DNA of 64,000 nucleotides from Massilia sp. H-1. GTDB taxonomy: Bacteria > Pseudomonadota > Gammaproteobacteria > Burkholderiales > Burkholderiaceae_D. Under the pieces are notes generated by a model that worked only from the letters and a program-made list of their open reading frames with translations, was not told the origin of the DNA and did no database searches. Both the position numbers and the translations under genes were made by a program. This document shows, piece by piece, positions 10,758-22,084 of the stretch (the first letter of the stretch is position 1; every line of letters begins with the position of its first letter). The stretch is from positions 4,588,001 to 4,652,000 of the forward strand of contig CP087969.1 of the NCBI GenBank assembly GCA_024703915.1, in the 5' to 3' direction.

Positions 10758-13700
10758 TTACTTGAGAAGCTGACCCCGGGACTGGCGGTGGGAGGCGGCG
10801 CCGCGGTCGGCAGCTTGGCGCTGGCGGACCCGTTCCAGGACCGGCGCCGCGCACGACGTTTCGGCGAAGTCGGCGCGGATCAGTTCACCGTTGCGCACGT
10901 CGAGCAGCAGGCTGGCCGCGTCGCCCAGGTTGCGGTTGCTGGTTTCGCCCAGCACGCTGCTTAAGCTTCACAGGGTGGTGCCGTCGACCTTGATCACGTG
11001 CGCCATCGGACTGAGGCCGCAGTAACTGTACTTGCCGTCCAGGTCGCTGGTCAGGTGGGTGCCGTCTTCGAGGTAGAGGCGCACGCCGGGGATGCCGCTT
11101 TCGCCGTCATCCTGCAGGCCGTTGCGGTTGCAGTCGGTGAAGACCTTGCTTAGCCACGCAGGCGTCGCTGGTGAACACGCCACCGGTCACGTCGACCCGG
11201 TATTGCGCTTCGTTCGACGCGGCCGCGCCGCTCAGGCTTAGCCAGCGTGAGCGGATCGAGGCAGCCTAGCTTGCGTGTTGCACGAGTAGGCGCGGGCGCG
11301 GTTGACGCCGTCGCCCTGCATGCTGCCGACACCGACCCGGACCCGGTAGCTGAGCACCAGCTGCTGGCCGGCGCTGGCGGGGCCCAGGTTGAAGCCGAGC
11401 ACCGAGCCCGGCGCCATGGCCGGATCGGCCGCGCGCACGCCATTGACCGTCACCGTGCCCGGCACGTAGCGGAAGCCTGGCGGCAGCACGTCGCGCACCG
11501 AGGTTTGCAGCACGCCGGTGCTTAGCGCCGCGCTTGAGCACGATGGTGTAGCGCACCGCGTCGCCCAGTTCGGCGGTGCGGCGGTCGCCGGTCTTGCTCA
11601 GCGTGGCCGTGCCCGGTGCCACCGGGTCGAGCGGGATATGGTTGTTCAGGATCGCAGCCGACACGCCGTTGCTGATCTGCAGACGCAGATAGTACTGGGT
11701 GCTGGCGGCGCCGCCCGCCACCAGGCCGCTGCAGGCGGCCGGGTCGTGGACCGGGGCGCCGTTGGCCGGCTGCGGTGTCGCTGGCCTGGATGAAGGCGGG
11801 ATCGGGCGCGGCGCCCACCACCAGCGTGGCGCTGCACGGCGGCAGCTGGGCCGACAGGGTGCTGTAGCCGCTTGGCGCCGCCGTCACGGCCAGCGTGTAA
11901 GTCCCGCTCGGGTAGCCGTTTTGCAGCAGGTACTGGTAGGCGCCGTCGCTGCCGGTGACCTGGGTCTGGACCGTGGCCCCGCCGACCAGGTGGGTGGCCG
12001 GATCGAGCCTAGCCGGGCCGCTGAAGACCACGGTGGCGCTTAGCCACCGGCTGGCGCGTGACGGCGTCATAGACGACGCCTTCCGGGTCGAGCGGCAGGT
12101 TCTGGCCGGTGATCTCGTCGGTCGGCGCCAGCGTGATGTTGGCGATGGTCTTGAGCGCGCTGGTGCGATGGGTGCCGTCCGATTGCGGCATCCCGGTCAG
12201 GTTGCTGCCTGGCTTGTCAAAGCCGATGGCGAAACCGCTGCCGCTCGGCAGGCCGGTCTGGGCGTATGCCGGGCAGGCCAGATTGTCGAACTGGTACTGG
12301 CCCTGGGCCGAGGTGGTGACGCTGCAGACCGGCTGGCGGTTCTGGGTCAGGCGCACCGTCCAGCCGCCCAGGAAGGCGCCGCCGTTGTGGCCCGGCGTCG
12401 GTCGGCTGCTCAGCATGACCGCGCCGCTGACGATCGGCAGTTTCACGCCGCTGGCGCTGCGCGCGCAGGCCGAACAGATAACCGTCCAGCTTGCCGCCAT
12501 TGGCCGCCACGACCGCCGCGTCGACCGTGACGCCGGTGATGCTGGTCTGGTGCGGCTGGGTGCCGAAGGTGGCGTCGTTGACGCTGCCATGCCAACCACG
12601 CCAAGCATGCTCGCGCCCGTCGGCGTACAGGTTGAAGTTGCCATCGGCCGCGTTGCGGCGCAGCGTGTAGCTGCTTAAGCCGTCACGCGGGCGAAGGCAT
12701 AGCTGCCGTCGGCGCCGCTGGTGGCCACGCCGATCTCGGCGCCGTTGGCGATCAGGGCCACGCGGATGCTTAAGCCAGGCCGGTTTCGCCATTGTCTTTC
12801 AGGCCGTTGCCATTGGTGTCGGCGTAGACGAATCCTTGCAGGCTGCCCGTGCTCTGTTCGCCGAACAGGTAGCCGGTCGCGTTCTGGCCCGGGGCCAGCA
12901 CGATGGCGGCGATCTGGTTGTGCGCGGCGCTGTCGTCAAAGCTGCTGTTGTCGACCGTGCCGCCCAGGTTGCTTATGGTTTCGCGGCCGTCGGTGGCGTC
13001 AGCCGACTGCGTCTCGGTCAGGGTGTAGGTGCCGCCCTTGATGGTGCTGGAAGCTGTAGCTGCCGTCGGCGCCGCTGACGGTGCTCAGGTCGACCGCGGC
13101 GCCGTCGACATCGAGACCGGTCAGCCGGATGCTGGCGCTTACAAGCGACCGCTCTCGCCGCTTTCCTTGATGCCGTTGTGATTGGCATCGGTGTAGACCA
13201 GGCCCGCGATCGACGTTCCTGACGGCGACGCCGCGCGCGTGACGACGATGGTGGTGGTGACGGTGTTGCCGTTCTCGGCGCGCACCACGATGGTCACGGT
13301 ATTGCTGCCGATACCCAGCGGCAGCGCCATGACGGGCTGCCGCTGGCGGTGGCGACGCCGTTGACGGTGATGGTGGCGGTGGCGTCGGCCACGGTCGCGG
13401 TGACGGTCAGCGTCGCCACGCCATTGCCGACGCTGGCGGTGTAGGCGGTGGTGCCCGGCGCGAAGGCGGGCGCCAGCGCGGCGCCGCCCGAGACGGTCAG
13501 CGCTCCCAGGCTGGCATTGGACGACTGCGCGCGTGACCGTGACCGTATAAGTACGGGTGGTGACACCGTCCTGCGCGGTGACGATGGTGGTGATGGTATT
13601 GCTGCCGACAGCCAGCGCCAGCGGCGCCGAGGCTGTGCCGCTGGTGGTGGCGACGCCGTTCACGGTGACGCTGGCATTGGCGTCGGCCACGGTCGGCGTG

Positions 13701-16700
13701 ACGCTGAGCGTGGTGACGCCATTGGCGACGCTGGCCGTGTAAGCCGTGGTGCCCGCCGCGAAGACCGGCGCCAGGGTACCGTTCGACAGCGCCAGCGCGT
13801 TCAGGCTGGCGTTGGCCGATGCGGCCCGCGTCACGCTCACGGTATAGGTTTTGGTGGTGACGCCATCCTGCGCCGTGACGACCACGGTCACGCTATTGGG
13901 GCCGACCGCCAGGGCCAGCGGCGCCGAGGCGGTGCCGCTGGCGGTCGCAACGCCGTTGACGGTGACCGTGGCCGTCGCGTCGGCCACGGTCGGCGTGACG
14001 GTCATCGTGCTCACGCCATTGGCGACGGCGGCGCTGTAGCTGGTCGTCGCTGACGCGAACACAGGGCTGAGCGTACCGCTCGACAGGGCCAGTGCGCCCA
14101 GGTTGGCGTTGGCGGCGGCGCTGCGGGTCACGCTGACCGTGTAGGTCCTGGTGGTGCCGTCCTGCGCGGTGACGACCACGGTGACGGTGTTGCTGCCGAT
14201 TGCCAGTGGAATCGCTGCCGAGGCGCTGCCGCTGGTGGTGGCGATGCCATTCACGGTGACGGTCGCATTGACGTCGGCGACAGTCGGGGTGACGGTCAGC
14301 GCGGCGATGCCGGTGGCGACGGTAGCGCTGTAGGTGGTGGTGCCTGGTGCGAAGGCTTAGGCGCCAGCGTGCCGTTGGACAGGGCCAGGGCGCCCAGATC
14401 GGCATTGGCCGACAGGCGGGTGACGGTCACGGTGTAGCTCTTGGTGGTGCCGTCCTGGGCGGTGACCATGGTGGTGATGAGGTTGGCGCCCACGTTGAGC
14501 GCGATCGCGGCGGAGGCGGTGCCGCTGGCGACGGCAACGCCATTGACCGTGATGCTGGCGTTGGCGTCCGCTCTGGTCGGCGTGACGGTCAGCGAGCCAG
14601 TGGCATTGGCGACGCTGGCGGTGTAGCCGGTGGTGGCTGGAGCGAAGGCTTGGCGCCAGGGCGCCGCTCGAGAGCGACAGCGCGCTCAGGTCGGCGTTGC
14701 CTGACGCTGCGCGCGTGACGGTCACGGTATAGGTTCTGGTCGTGGTGCCGTCCTGGGCCGTGACGATGGTGGTGACGACGTTGCTGCCGACATTGAGCGC
14801 GATCGCGCCCGATGCCGTGCCGCTGACCACGGCAACGCCGTTGACCGTGATGCTGGCGTTGGCGTCCGACCTGGTGGGTGTGACGGTCAGCGAAGTGGTG
14901 GCATTGCCGACGCTGGCCGTGTAGCTGGTGGTGCCGGATGCGAATACGGGCGCTAGCGTGCCGCTCGAGAGCGAAAGGGCGCTCAGGTCGGCGTTGGCGG
15001 AACCGGCCCGGGTGACCGTCACGGTATAGGTCTTGGTGGTGGTGCCGTCCTGGGCCGTGACGACGGTGGTGATGACGTTGCTGCCGACATTGAGCGCGAG
15101 CGCGCCTGATGCCGTGCCGCTGGCCACGACGACACCGTTGACGGTGATGCTGGCGTTGGCGTCCGACCGGGTGGGCGTGACGGTCAGCTGTGTGGTGGCA
15201 TTGCCGACGCTGGCGGTGTAGCTGGTGGTGCCGGATGCGAACACGGGTGCGAGCGTGCCGCTCGAGAGCGAAAGGGCGCTCAGGTCGGCGTTGGCGGAAC
15301 CGGTCCGGGTGACCGTGACGGTATAGGTCTTGGTGGTGGTGCCGTCCTGGGCCGTGACGACGGTGGTGATGGTATTGCTGCCCACGCTCAGCGCGATCGC
15401 GCCGGAAGCGGTGCCGCTGGCCACGGCGACGCCGTTGACGGTGATGCTGGCGTTGGCGTCCGACCTGGTGGGCGTGACGGTCAGCGAGGTGGTGGCATTG
15501 CTGACGCTGGCCGTGTAGCTGGTGGTGCCGGATGCGAATACGGGCGCCAGCGTGCCGCTCGAGAGCGAGAGGGCGCTCAGGTCGGCGTTGGCGGAACCGG
15601 CCCGGGTGACCGTGACGGTATAAGTCTTGGTGGTGGTGCCGTCCTGGGCCGTGACGATGGTGGTGATGGTATTGCTCCCCACGCTCAGCGCGATCGCGCC
15701 GGACGCGTTGCCGCTGGTGACGGCGACGCCGTTGACGGTGATCGAGGCCGTGGCGTCGGCCACGGTCGGCGTGACGGTGAGCGAGGTGGTGGCGTTGCCG
15801 ACGCTGGCCGTGTAGCCGGTGGTGCTTAGGCCGCGAACACGGGCGCCAGCGTGCCGCTCGAGAGCGACAAGGCGCCCAGGTCGGCATTGGCCGAGGCGGC
15901 GCGGGTGACCGTGACGGTATAGGTTTTGGTGGTGGTGCCATTCTGGGCCGTGACGATGGTGGTGATGGTGTTGGCGCCCACGCTCAGCGCGATCGCGCCG
16001 GACGCGTTGCCGCTGATGACGGCAACGCCGTTGACGGTGATGCTGGCGGTGGCGTCGGTCACGGTCGGCGTGACGGTGAGCGAGGTGGTGGCATTGCCGA
16101 CGCTGGCCGTGTAACTGGTGGTGCTTAGCCGCGAACACGGGCGCGAGCGTGCCGCTCGAGAGCGACAAGGCACCCAGGTCGGCATTGGCCGAGGCGGCGC
16201 GGGTGACCGTGACGGTATAGGTCTTGGTGGTCGTGCCATTCTGGGCCGTGACGATGGTGGTGATGGTGTTGGCGCCCACGCTCAGGGCAATCGCCCCGGA
16301 GGCATTGCCGCTGATGACGGCAACGCCGTTGACGGTGATGCTGGCCGTGGCGTCGGCCACGGTCGGCGTGACGGTCAGCGAGGTGGTGCCGTTGCCGACG
16401 CTGGCCGTGTAGCTGGTGGTGCTTACGCCACGAACACGGGCGCCAGCGTGCCGCTCGAGAGCGACAAGGCGCTCAGGTCGGCATTGGCGGAACCGGCCCG
16501 GGTGACCGTGACGGTATAAGTCTTGGTGGTGGTGCCGTCCTGGGCCGTGACGATGGTGGTGATGGTATTGCTGCCCACGCTCAGGGCAATCGCGCCGGAG
16601 GCATTGCCGCTGATGACGGCAACGCCGTTGACGGTGATGCTGGCGTTGGCGTCCGACCTGGTGGGCGTGACGGTGAGCGAGGTGGTGGCATTGCCGACGC

Positions 16701-19700
16701 TGGCGGTATAGCTGGTGGTGCTTAGGCCGCGAACACGGGCGACAGGGTCCCGCCTCGACAGGGACAAGGCGCTCAGGTCCGCATTGGCGGAGGCGGCCCG
16801 GGTGACCGTGACGGTATAGGTCTTGGTGGTGGTGCCGTCCTGCGCCGTGACGATGGTGGTGATGGTATTGCTGCCCACGCTCAGCGCGATCGCGCCAGAC
16901 GCGTTGCCACTGGTAACCGCGACCCCGTTGACGGTGATCGAGGCCGTGGCGTCGGCCACGGTCGGCGTGACGGTCAGCGAGGTGGTGGCATTGCCGACGC
17001 TGGCCGTGTAGCTGGTGGTGCTTACCGCGAACGCGGGCGCGAGCGTCCCGCTCGAGAGCGACAAGGCGCCCAGGTCGGCATTGGCCGAGGCGGCGCGCGT
17101 GACCGTGACGGTATAGGTCTTGGTGGTGGTGCCGTCCTGCGCCGTGACGATGGTGGTGATGGTATTGCTCCCCACGCTCAGCGCGATCGCGCCGGACGCG
17201 TTGCCGCTGGTGACGGCAACGCCGTTGACGGTGATGCTGGCCGTGGCGTCGGCCACGGTCGGCGTGACGGTCAGCGAAGTGGTGGCATTGCCGACGCTGG
17301 CCGTGTAGCTGGTGGTGCTTACCGCGAACGTGGGCGCGAGCGTGCCGCTCGAGAGCGACAATGCGCCCAGGTCGGCATTGGCCGAGGCGGCGCGGGTGAC
17401 GGTGACGGTGTAGGTCTTGGTGGTGGTGCCGTCCTGCGCCGTGACGATGGTGGTGATGGTGTTGGCGCCCACGTTCAGGGCAATCGCGCCCGATGCATTG
17501 CCGCTGATGACGGCAACGCCGTTGACGGTGATGCTGGCGGTGGCGTCGGCCACGGTCGGCGTGACGGTGAGCGAAGTGGTGGCATTGCCGACGCTGGCCG
17601 TGTAGCCGGTGGTGCTTAGGCCACGAACACGGGGGCGAGCGTGCCGCTCGAGAGCGACAATGCGCTCAGGTCGGCATTGGCCGAGGCGGCGCGGGTGACG
17701 GTGACGGTGTAGGTCTTGGTGGTGGTGCCGTCCTGCGCCGTGACGATGGTGGTGATGGTGTTGGCGCCCACGCTCAGGGCGATCGCGCCGGACGCATTGC
17801 CGCTGATGACGGCGACGCCGTTGACGGTGATGCTGGCGGTGGCATCGGCCACGGTCGGCGTGACGGTGAGCGAGGTGGTGGCGTTGCCGACGCTGGCCGT
17901 GTAGCCGGTGGTGCTTAGCCGCGAACACGGGCGCGAGCGTCCCGCTCGAGAGCGACAATGCGCTCAGATCGGCATTGGCCGAGGCGGCGCGCGTGACCGT
18001 CACCGTGTACGTCTTGGTGGTGGTACCGTCCTGCGCCGTGACGATGGTGGTGATGGTATTGCTGCCCACATTCAGTGCGATCGCGCCCGAGGCATTGCCG
18101 CTGACGACAGCGACACCGTTGACGGTGATCGAGGCCGTGGCGTCGGCCACGGTCGGCGTGACGGTGAGCGAGGTGGTGGCATTGCCGACGCTGGCGGTAT
18201 AGCCGGTGGTGCTTAGCCGCGAGAACACGGGCGACAGGGTCCCGCTCGACAGGGACAAGGCGCTCAGGTCGGCATTGGCGGAGGCGGCGCGCGTGACGGT
18301 GACGGTGTAGGTCTTGGTGGTGGTCCCGTCCTGCGCGGTGACCACCGTGGTGATAGTGTTGCTGCCGACGTTGAGGGCGATCGCGCCAGACGCGTTGCCA
18401 CTGGTTACGGCGACCCCGTTGACGGTGATCGAGGCCGTGGCGTCGGCCACGGTCGGCGTGACGGTCAGCGAGGTGGTGGCATTGCCCACGCTGGCCGTGT
18501 AGCTGGTGGTGCCGCTGGCAAATACCGGCGCCAGGGTGCCGCTCGAGAGCGACAGTGCGCTCAGGTTGGCGTTGGCCGATCCGCTCCTGGTCACCGTGAT
18601 GGTGTAGGTCTTGGTGGTGGTGCCATTGCTCGCGGTGGCCACCACCGTGATGGTGTTGGCGCCGACATTGAGCGCCACCGCGCCCGAGGCGGCACCGCTG
18701 GCGACCGTCACGCCGTTGACGGTGACGGTGGTGCCGGGAATGTCGACGGTGGGTGTGATGGTGGTGCTGGTGGTTCCGTTCGCGACCGTAAAGCTGTAAC
18801 TGGTGGTGGCGCTGGAGAAGGAAGGACTGAGGGTGCTTAAGCCGAGGCGGAGAGATTGCTCAGGTCGGCATTCGCGGTCGGGTTAATGAATACGAAACTA
18901 TTGAACCCTTCCTGCCACAGTTTGGCGCCGACACCGCCATTGCCGCCGTCCGAGGTCACCCGGACTTCATCGATGTTGGCGAAACTGGCGGGTAGCGTGA
19001 TGAGCACGGGATTGAAGCTGCCGCCGACGTTGAACGCGTGGCTGCCGACGAAGACATTGTTGCAGGTAAGCGGAGGCCGTGTAATTGGAGCCCAGCCCTT
19101 GTGCATCCTGAATCCTGGAAGCTGAACAGGCCGAACATGCGGTTCGACTGGCTCTTGATGATGAAAGAGGCGACCGGATCGTAGCCGATGCCGCTGTGAT
19201 ACAACAACATCGATCCGGTCCCGCCAGCCAGATCGATGTTGGTGGCGGTGCCGGTCAGGGTATTGCCGCTGGCAGCGAAATAGAACTGGTAGACGACAGC
19301 CAAAGCAATATCGGTCGTGCCGGTGTTGATCTGGCCATCGACCATCATAGACGTAAAGAAGGATCCATCGGGATGGGAGAAGGGAATCGTGACAGTGCCA
19401 GCCACCGTGGGCAAGACCATGCGGTAAGCAGGGAAAGCCAGCGCCGCGCTGCGCATCGCCGCGGTACGCGCTTCCAGCACCCAGTCGCCACCCTGGTCGG
19501 CCGCGCCGGTCAGATTGGTCGAGGCGGCCACGCGCGCTCCGGTGGCGGCGGCCAGCTGGTCGATGAAGGCGCAGTGGCGTCGCCCGCGGCGACGTTGCAA
19601 CCATAGATGAACAGGTCGGCGTCGTCGCGCAAGGCGGCGCGCACGGTGGCCAGATCGTCGAGCATGGCGCGCCAGCGCATCGCTGTCGAGCGTGAGCGAA

Positions 19701-20028
19701 CCGAGCGTCAGCCTGGCCGGGGCGCCGTGCGAAATCAGGTGCAGTGCGCTGACGTCCTGGCGGCCGCATGAGGGTGGCGGCGATCTGGTGCAAGCCATCC
19801 TGCTGACTGTCGAGAACGACCACTTCCATGTCGGCGGCCTGGGCCTAAGCAGCAGTGCGCGAGTAGTCGGCAATGCTGTCTTCGACAAACAGGATGGGCC
19901 GGTCGGGCGCGCGCGCCTGGGCGCTGGCGGCAAGACAAGAGAATAATAAGGCGGCGATGAGGAAGACAATCCAATTGATGTGTGACCAATCCCGGTGTGG
20001 TGCGCAGCGGCATCACTTGCTTGTCCAT
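10758..20028 (-). CDS. giant DUF4347 / cadherin-like / SdrD-B / DUF11 surface protein
   Basis: About 3,090 residues if the frame is restored. Order from the N terminus: signal peptide (start 20028, GGGGA upstream); DUF4347-type domain ~25-190 ([53 protein letters not shown]); a ~200-residue linker; 19 tandem ~99-residue cadherin-like beta-sandwich repeats; at least four SdrD-B-like Cna/prealbumin domains ([33 protein letters not shown]); and a DUF11-type domain ([18 protein letters not shown]). This is an adhesin or biofilm-type architecture. More than 25 frame breaks, most with GCCGGC-lesion form; in some repeats the lesion is in frame and gives FAVSTT. The C-terminal end is uncertain because of frame breaks. 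Probably one operon with the barrel gene downstream. Confidence 0.8.
13170..18850 (-). repeat. 19 tandem ~297-bp repeats (cadherin-like domains)
   Basis: Nineteen consecutive copies of a 294-300-bp unit inside the giant surface gene. Each encodes LS(L)[17 protein letters not shown], then [33 protein letters not shown] and [17 protein letters not shown]. Units from ~14.7 to 18.5 kb are almost identical, with two alternating variants (TVADATAS and TRSDANAS), a sign of recent amplification or gene conversion; units at both edges are more diverged. Copy number may be mis-assembled. The complementary strand shows a ladder of ~62-aa open frames, which are shadows. Confidence 0.9.
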
Positions 20029-20197
20029 AGTTTCCCCATTGTGTACGTCGTATCGACGCTGCTTGCGGCAAGCGTTGTTTTTGTTACACTCAATTATCCA
20101 GAGAACAATCTGCGGTTCAATCCATATTGCATACTCCGCTACGGAATGCGAAGAAAGTTGCTGGAAATGCGACAGTCCCCGCCCGGCCGCCCGGCGC

Positions 20198-20675
20198 TCA
20201 GGCGGGTCGCCATTGCAGCGCTTGCTGCATGCCGTCATCGGACGTGACGGCGAAGCCCTTGCGTCCATACAGGCGGCGCGCGCCAGTGTTGCCCAGGCTG
20301 ACCTTGAGTGTGAGCGTTTGTCCGTGCGCCGCGGCCTGATTCTGCAGCGCGTCGAGGATGGCGCCGCCATGGCCCTGGCCGCGCGCGCCCGGCAGCAGCG
20401 TCAGGTCGACCAGGTGCAGGGCGTCCGGTGTGCTGTCGAGTACGAGGCGGTAGGGCCTCGCCGTCGCGCTCGATGATGTAATGGCTGGCATGGGGGAAGC
20501 AGGCGCGCATGCCTTGCGCCTCGGCGTTCTGCTGGATCCGCAGCAACTGGCGCAGGAAGGCTTGGTCGGGAGCAACCTGGGCCAGTTCCTCGCGCGCTGG
20601 CGAACAGGGCGTCGAGGAAAGGCTGGTCGGCCGCTTGCGGCGCGCGAGGTGCAAAGGGGCGGTCAGGCACACCAT
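20198..20675 (-). CDS. GNAT-family acetyltransferase
   Basis: About 160-aa N-acetyltransferase using acetyl-CoA. The core is LHLVDLTLLPGARGQGHGGAI (strand 4 plus the acetyl-CoA loop R/Q-x-x-G-x-G/A), followed by TLKVSLGNTGARRLYGRKGF, the typical strand-5/helix-4 end. The ATG at 20675 has GGAG 6 bases upstream. Breaks at about 20455, 20600 and 20645 shift the N-terminal half; expected text FLDALFASAREELAQV is split over two frames. GNAT genes of this type sit next to tail-collar and DUF6916 genes in related genomes (from memory), matching the neighbours here. Substrate unknown. Confidence 0.8.
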
Positions 20676-20759
20676 CGTTATCTCCGTCACGACGCGCTAC
20701 CGTTTCGCGCCGCGTTTTGCTATGCTCGACGCCAACCTGACCACGAGAGGCAAGCGTCC

Positions 20760-21071
20760 ATGACAGTGACCATCGAACAAATGACAGCAGTGCTGGACAG
20801 TACCTTCGTGGCCCACACGGCCATGCCGCAAGGATTGCCCTGACCCTGGTCGAGGCCAGCGAGCGCGCGCGCAAACGGCTTGCTTAGGCACAATTCCGGA
20901 CGTCGCTGAGCCTGATACTGACCGGCCCGCGCGAACCGGTCCTGTCCGACGATCACTACGTGCTCGACCATCCGGTGCTGGGCCGCAACCAATGGTTCAT
21001 GGCGCCGATCGCACCGCGGCTTGGCGTCCACCCCGGCCGCGCACCAGCGTTACCAGATCATTTTCTCCTGA
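20760..21071 (+). CDS. DUF6916-like small protein
   Basis: About 103-aa protein starting MTVTIEQMTAVLDSTF. The order LTLVEA ... SLSLILTGPREPVLSDDHYVLDHPVLG ... FMAPIAP ... RYQIIFS fits DUF6916, a small beta-rich family that accompanies tail-collar (microcystin-dependent protein) genes. Frame breaks at ~20840, ~20884 (GCTTAGGC, a GCCGGC lesion) and ~21025; the last restores the C-terminal RYQIIFS. Divergent from the GNAT gene and convergent with the tail-collar gene. Function unknown. Confidence 0.65.
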
Positions 21072-21075
21072 GCCC

Positions 21076-21777
21076 TTACGGACGGCTCAGGGTAGATCCC
21101 TTCGACCACGATCACGAAGTTGAGCGCCAGGTAGGGCGGCACGGTCGGGACCTGGCCATTGACGCTGACGCTGACGGGCGCCTGCAGGGGCGTGCCGGAA
21201 CCGGTGTTGTCGACCGTGACGCTGCCGCCCGCGAAGCTGCCGCCGATGGTGGCGCTGGCCGGATTCAGGGCCACGGTGCCAGGCCCCGGCATCGGGACGG
21301 TAGAGCAGCGGCTGGTTCGCGCCGCCCGCCTTGCCGGTGGCCAGGAAACTGCTGCATGGCCTACTGCGAGGTGGTGGCCAGGTCGGTGCTGGCGTTCAGG
21401 GTGACCGTGGCGCCGCCGCCGCCGCCCGGTGTGAAGGTGGCGTTGTGGTTGTGGGGCCTAAGCAGGTTGGCCACCGTCAGCGCGACATTGGCCGTCCCCG
21501 TGCCGTTCAGGATAGCAGTGACGTTGGGCGTGCCGCCGACGCTGCCCAGCGAACTGTCGATGCGTCCGCCCACGCCGGTCGACGGCGCAATGGGCATGCG
21601 TCCGCGCAGGTCGGGAAGAGCGAAGGTGCTCTGGCCGTCGCCGCCGTAGGTGGTGCCCAGCAGGGAGAACAGGGCGCTGTTTTGGGCGATGCTCAGGAGC
21701 TGGCCTGCGCACATCAAGGTGCCCTGTGGAGCGTAATTGAAAGCGACCGGGAATATCATCCCCATGTACATGTCCAT
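21076..21777 (-). CDS. tail-collar / microcystin-dependent-type protein
   Basis: Phage-tail-collar domain protein. N terminus MYMGMIFPVAFNYAPQG, then CAGQLLSIAQNSALFSLLGT and TYGGDGQSTFALPDLRGRMP, the hallmark of the tail-collar fold, then LPAHNHN and a Gly/Thr/Val-rich beta region ending LNFVIVVEGIYPSR. About 230 aa. The LPAHNHN motif is disturbed by an in-frame GCCGGC lesion at 21458; breaks at ~21360 and ~21295 shift the middle. Reading one extra T out at ~21095 ends the protein at the TAA at 21076. Not part of a recognisable prophage here: no capsid, lysis or integrase genes are near. Confidence 0.85.
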
Positions 21778-21916
21778 TTCTGATCCTTTCTAGTCGTTGC
21801 GGCTGTGGTGAACGATGAGAAGTGCCAGAAAGATACTAAGCGAATCTTTCAGAGAATAAATAATTTACTTTTGTTCATGCTTTTGGCATGACAGCGCGAG
21901 GGCCGCTTGCGCGGAC

Positions 21917-21945
21917 TGGACAGTGTCTTCACGGGCTTATATAAT
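21917..21945 (+). promoter_or_regulatory. sigma70 promoter of tRNA-Asn copy 2
   Basis: TGGACA, 17-base spacer, perfect TATAAT, ending 11 bases before the mature tRNA. The promoter sequence differs from that of copy 1 although the tRNA is identical, so each copy has its own promoter. Confidence 0.75.
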
Positions 21946-21956
21946 GCGGCCTCTTT

Positions 21957-22032
21957 TCCCTGATAGCTCAGTTGGTAGAGCGACGGACTGTTAATCCGCA
22001 GGTCCCTGGTTCGAGTCCAGGTCGGGGAGCCA
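21957..22032 (+). tRNA. tRNA-Asn (GTT), copy 2
   Basis: Same 76 nt as the tRNA at 6577: anticodon GTT, encoded CCA, complete cloverleaf. Confidence 0.97.
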
Positions 22033-22040
22033 GAATACAA

Positions 22041-22074
22041 AAAGAGCCTTGAGCGCAAGCCCAAGGCTCTTTTT
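22041..22074 (+). terminator. rho-independent terminator after tRNA-Asn copy 2
   Basis: AAAGAGCCTTG/CAAGGCTCTTT stem and T run, as after copy 1. It lies just beyond the 3' end of the convergent protease gene and may serve both. Confidence 0.85.
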
Positions 22075-22084
22075 CATGTGCGCC

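Larger units (their letters stand above)
21949..22074 (+). repeat. 126-bp direct repeat of 6569..6694 (tRNA-Asn plus terminator)
   Basis: Copy of the tRNA-Asn/terminator cassette at 6569-6694, differing at only two positions near the terminator. The two copies are direct repeats bounding a ~15.3-kb block. The repeat begins at GCCTCTTTTCCC just upstream of the tRNA and ends with the terminator T run. Confidence 0.9.

Noticed and set aside
13557-18799. Ladder of about seventeen 62-aa ORFs on the plus strand
   Set aside because: They recur once per 297-bp repeat and are antisense shadows of the cadherin-like domains.
13170-18850. CRISPR-like regular repeat spacing
   Set aside because: The repeats are ~297 bp, contiguous and protein-coding, with no unique spacers.
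20760-21777. Prophage or tailocin remnant
   Set aside because: Only a tail-collar domain is present; no other phage structural, lysis, replication or integrase gene is visible.
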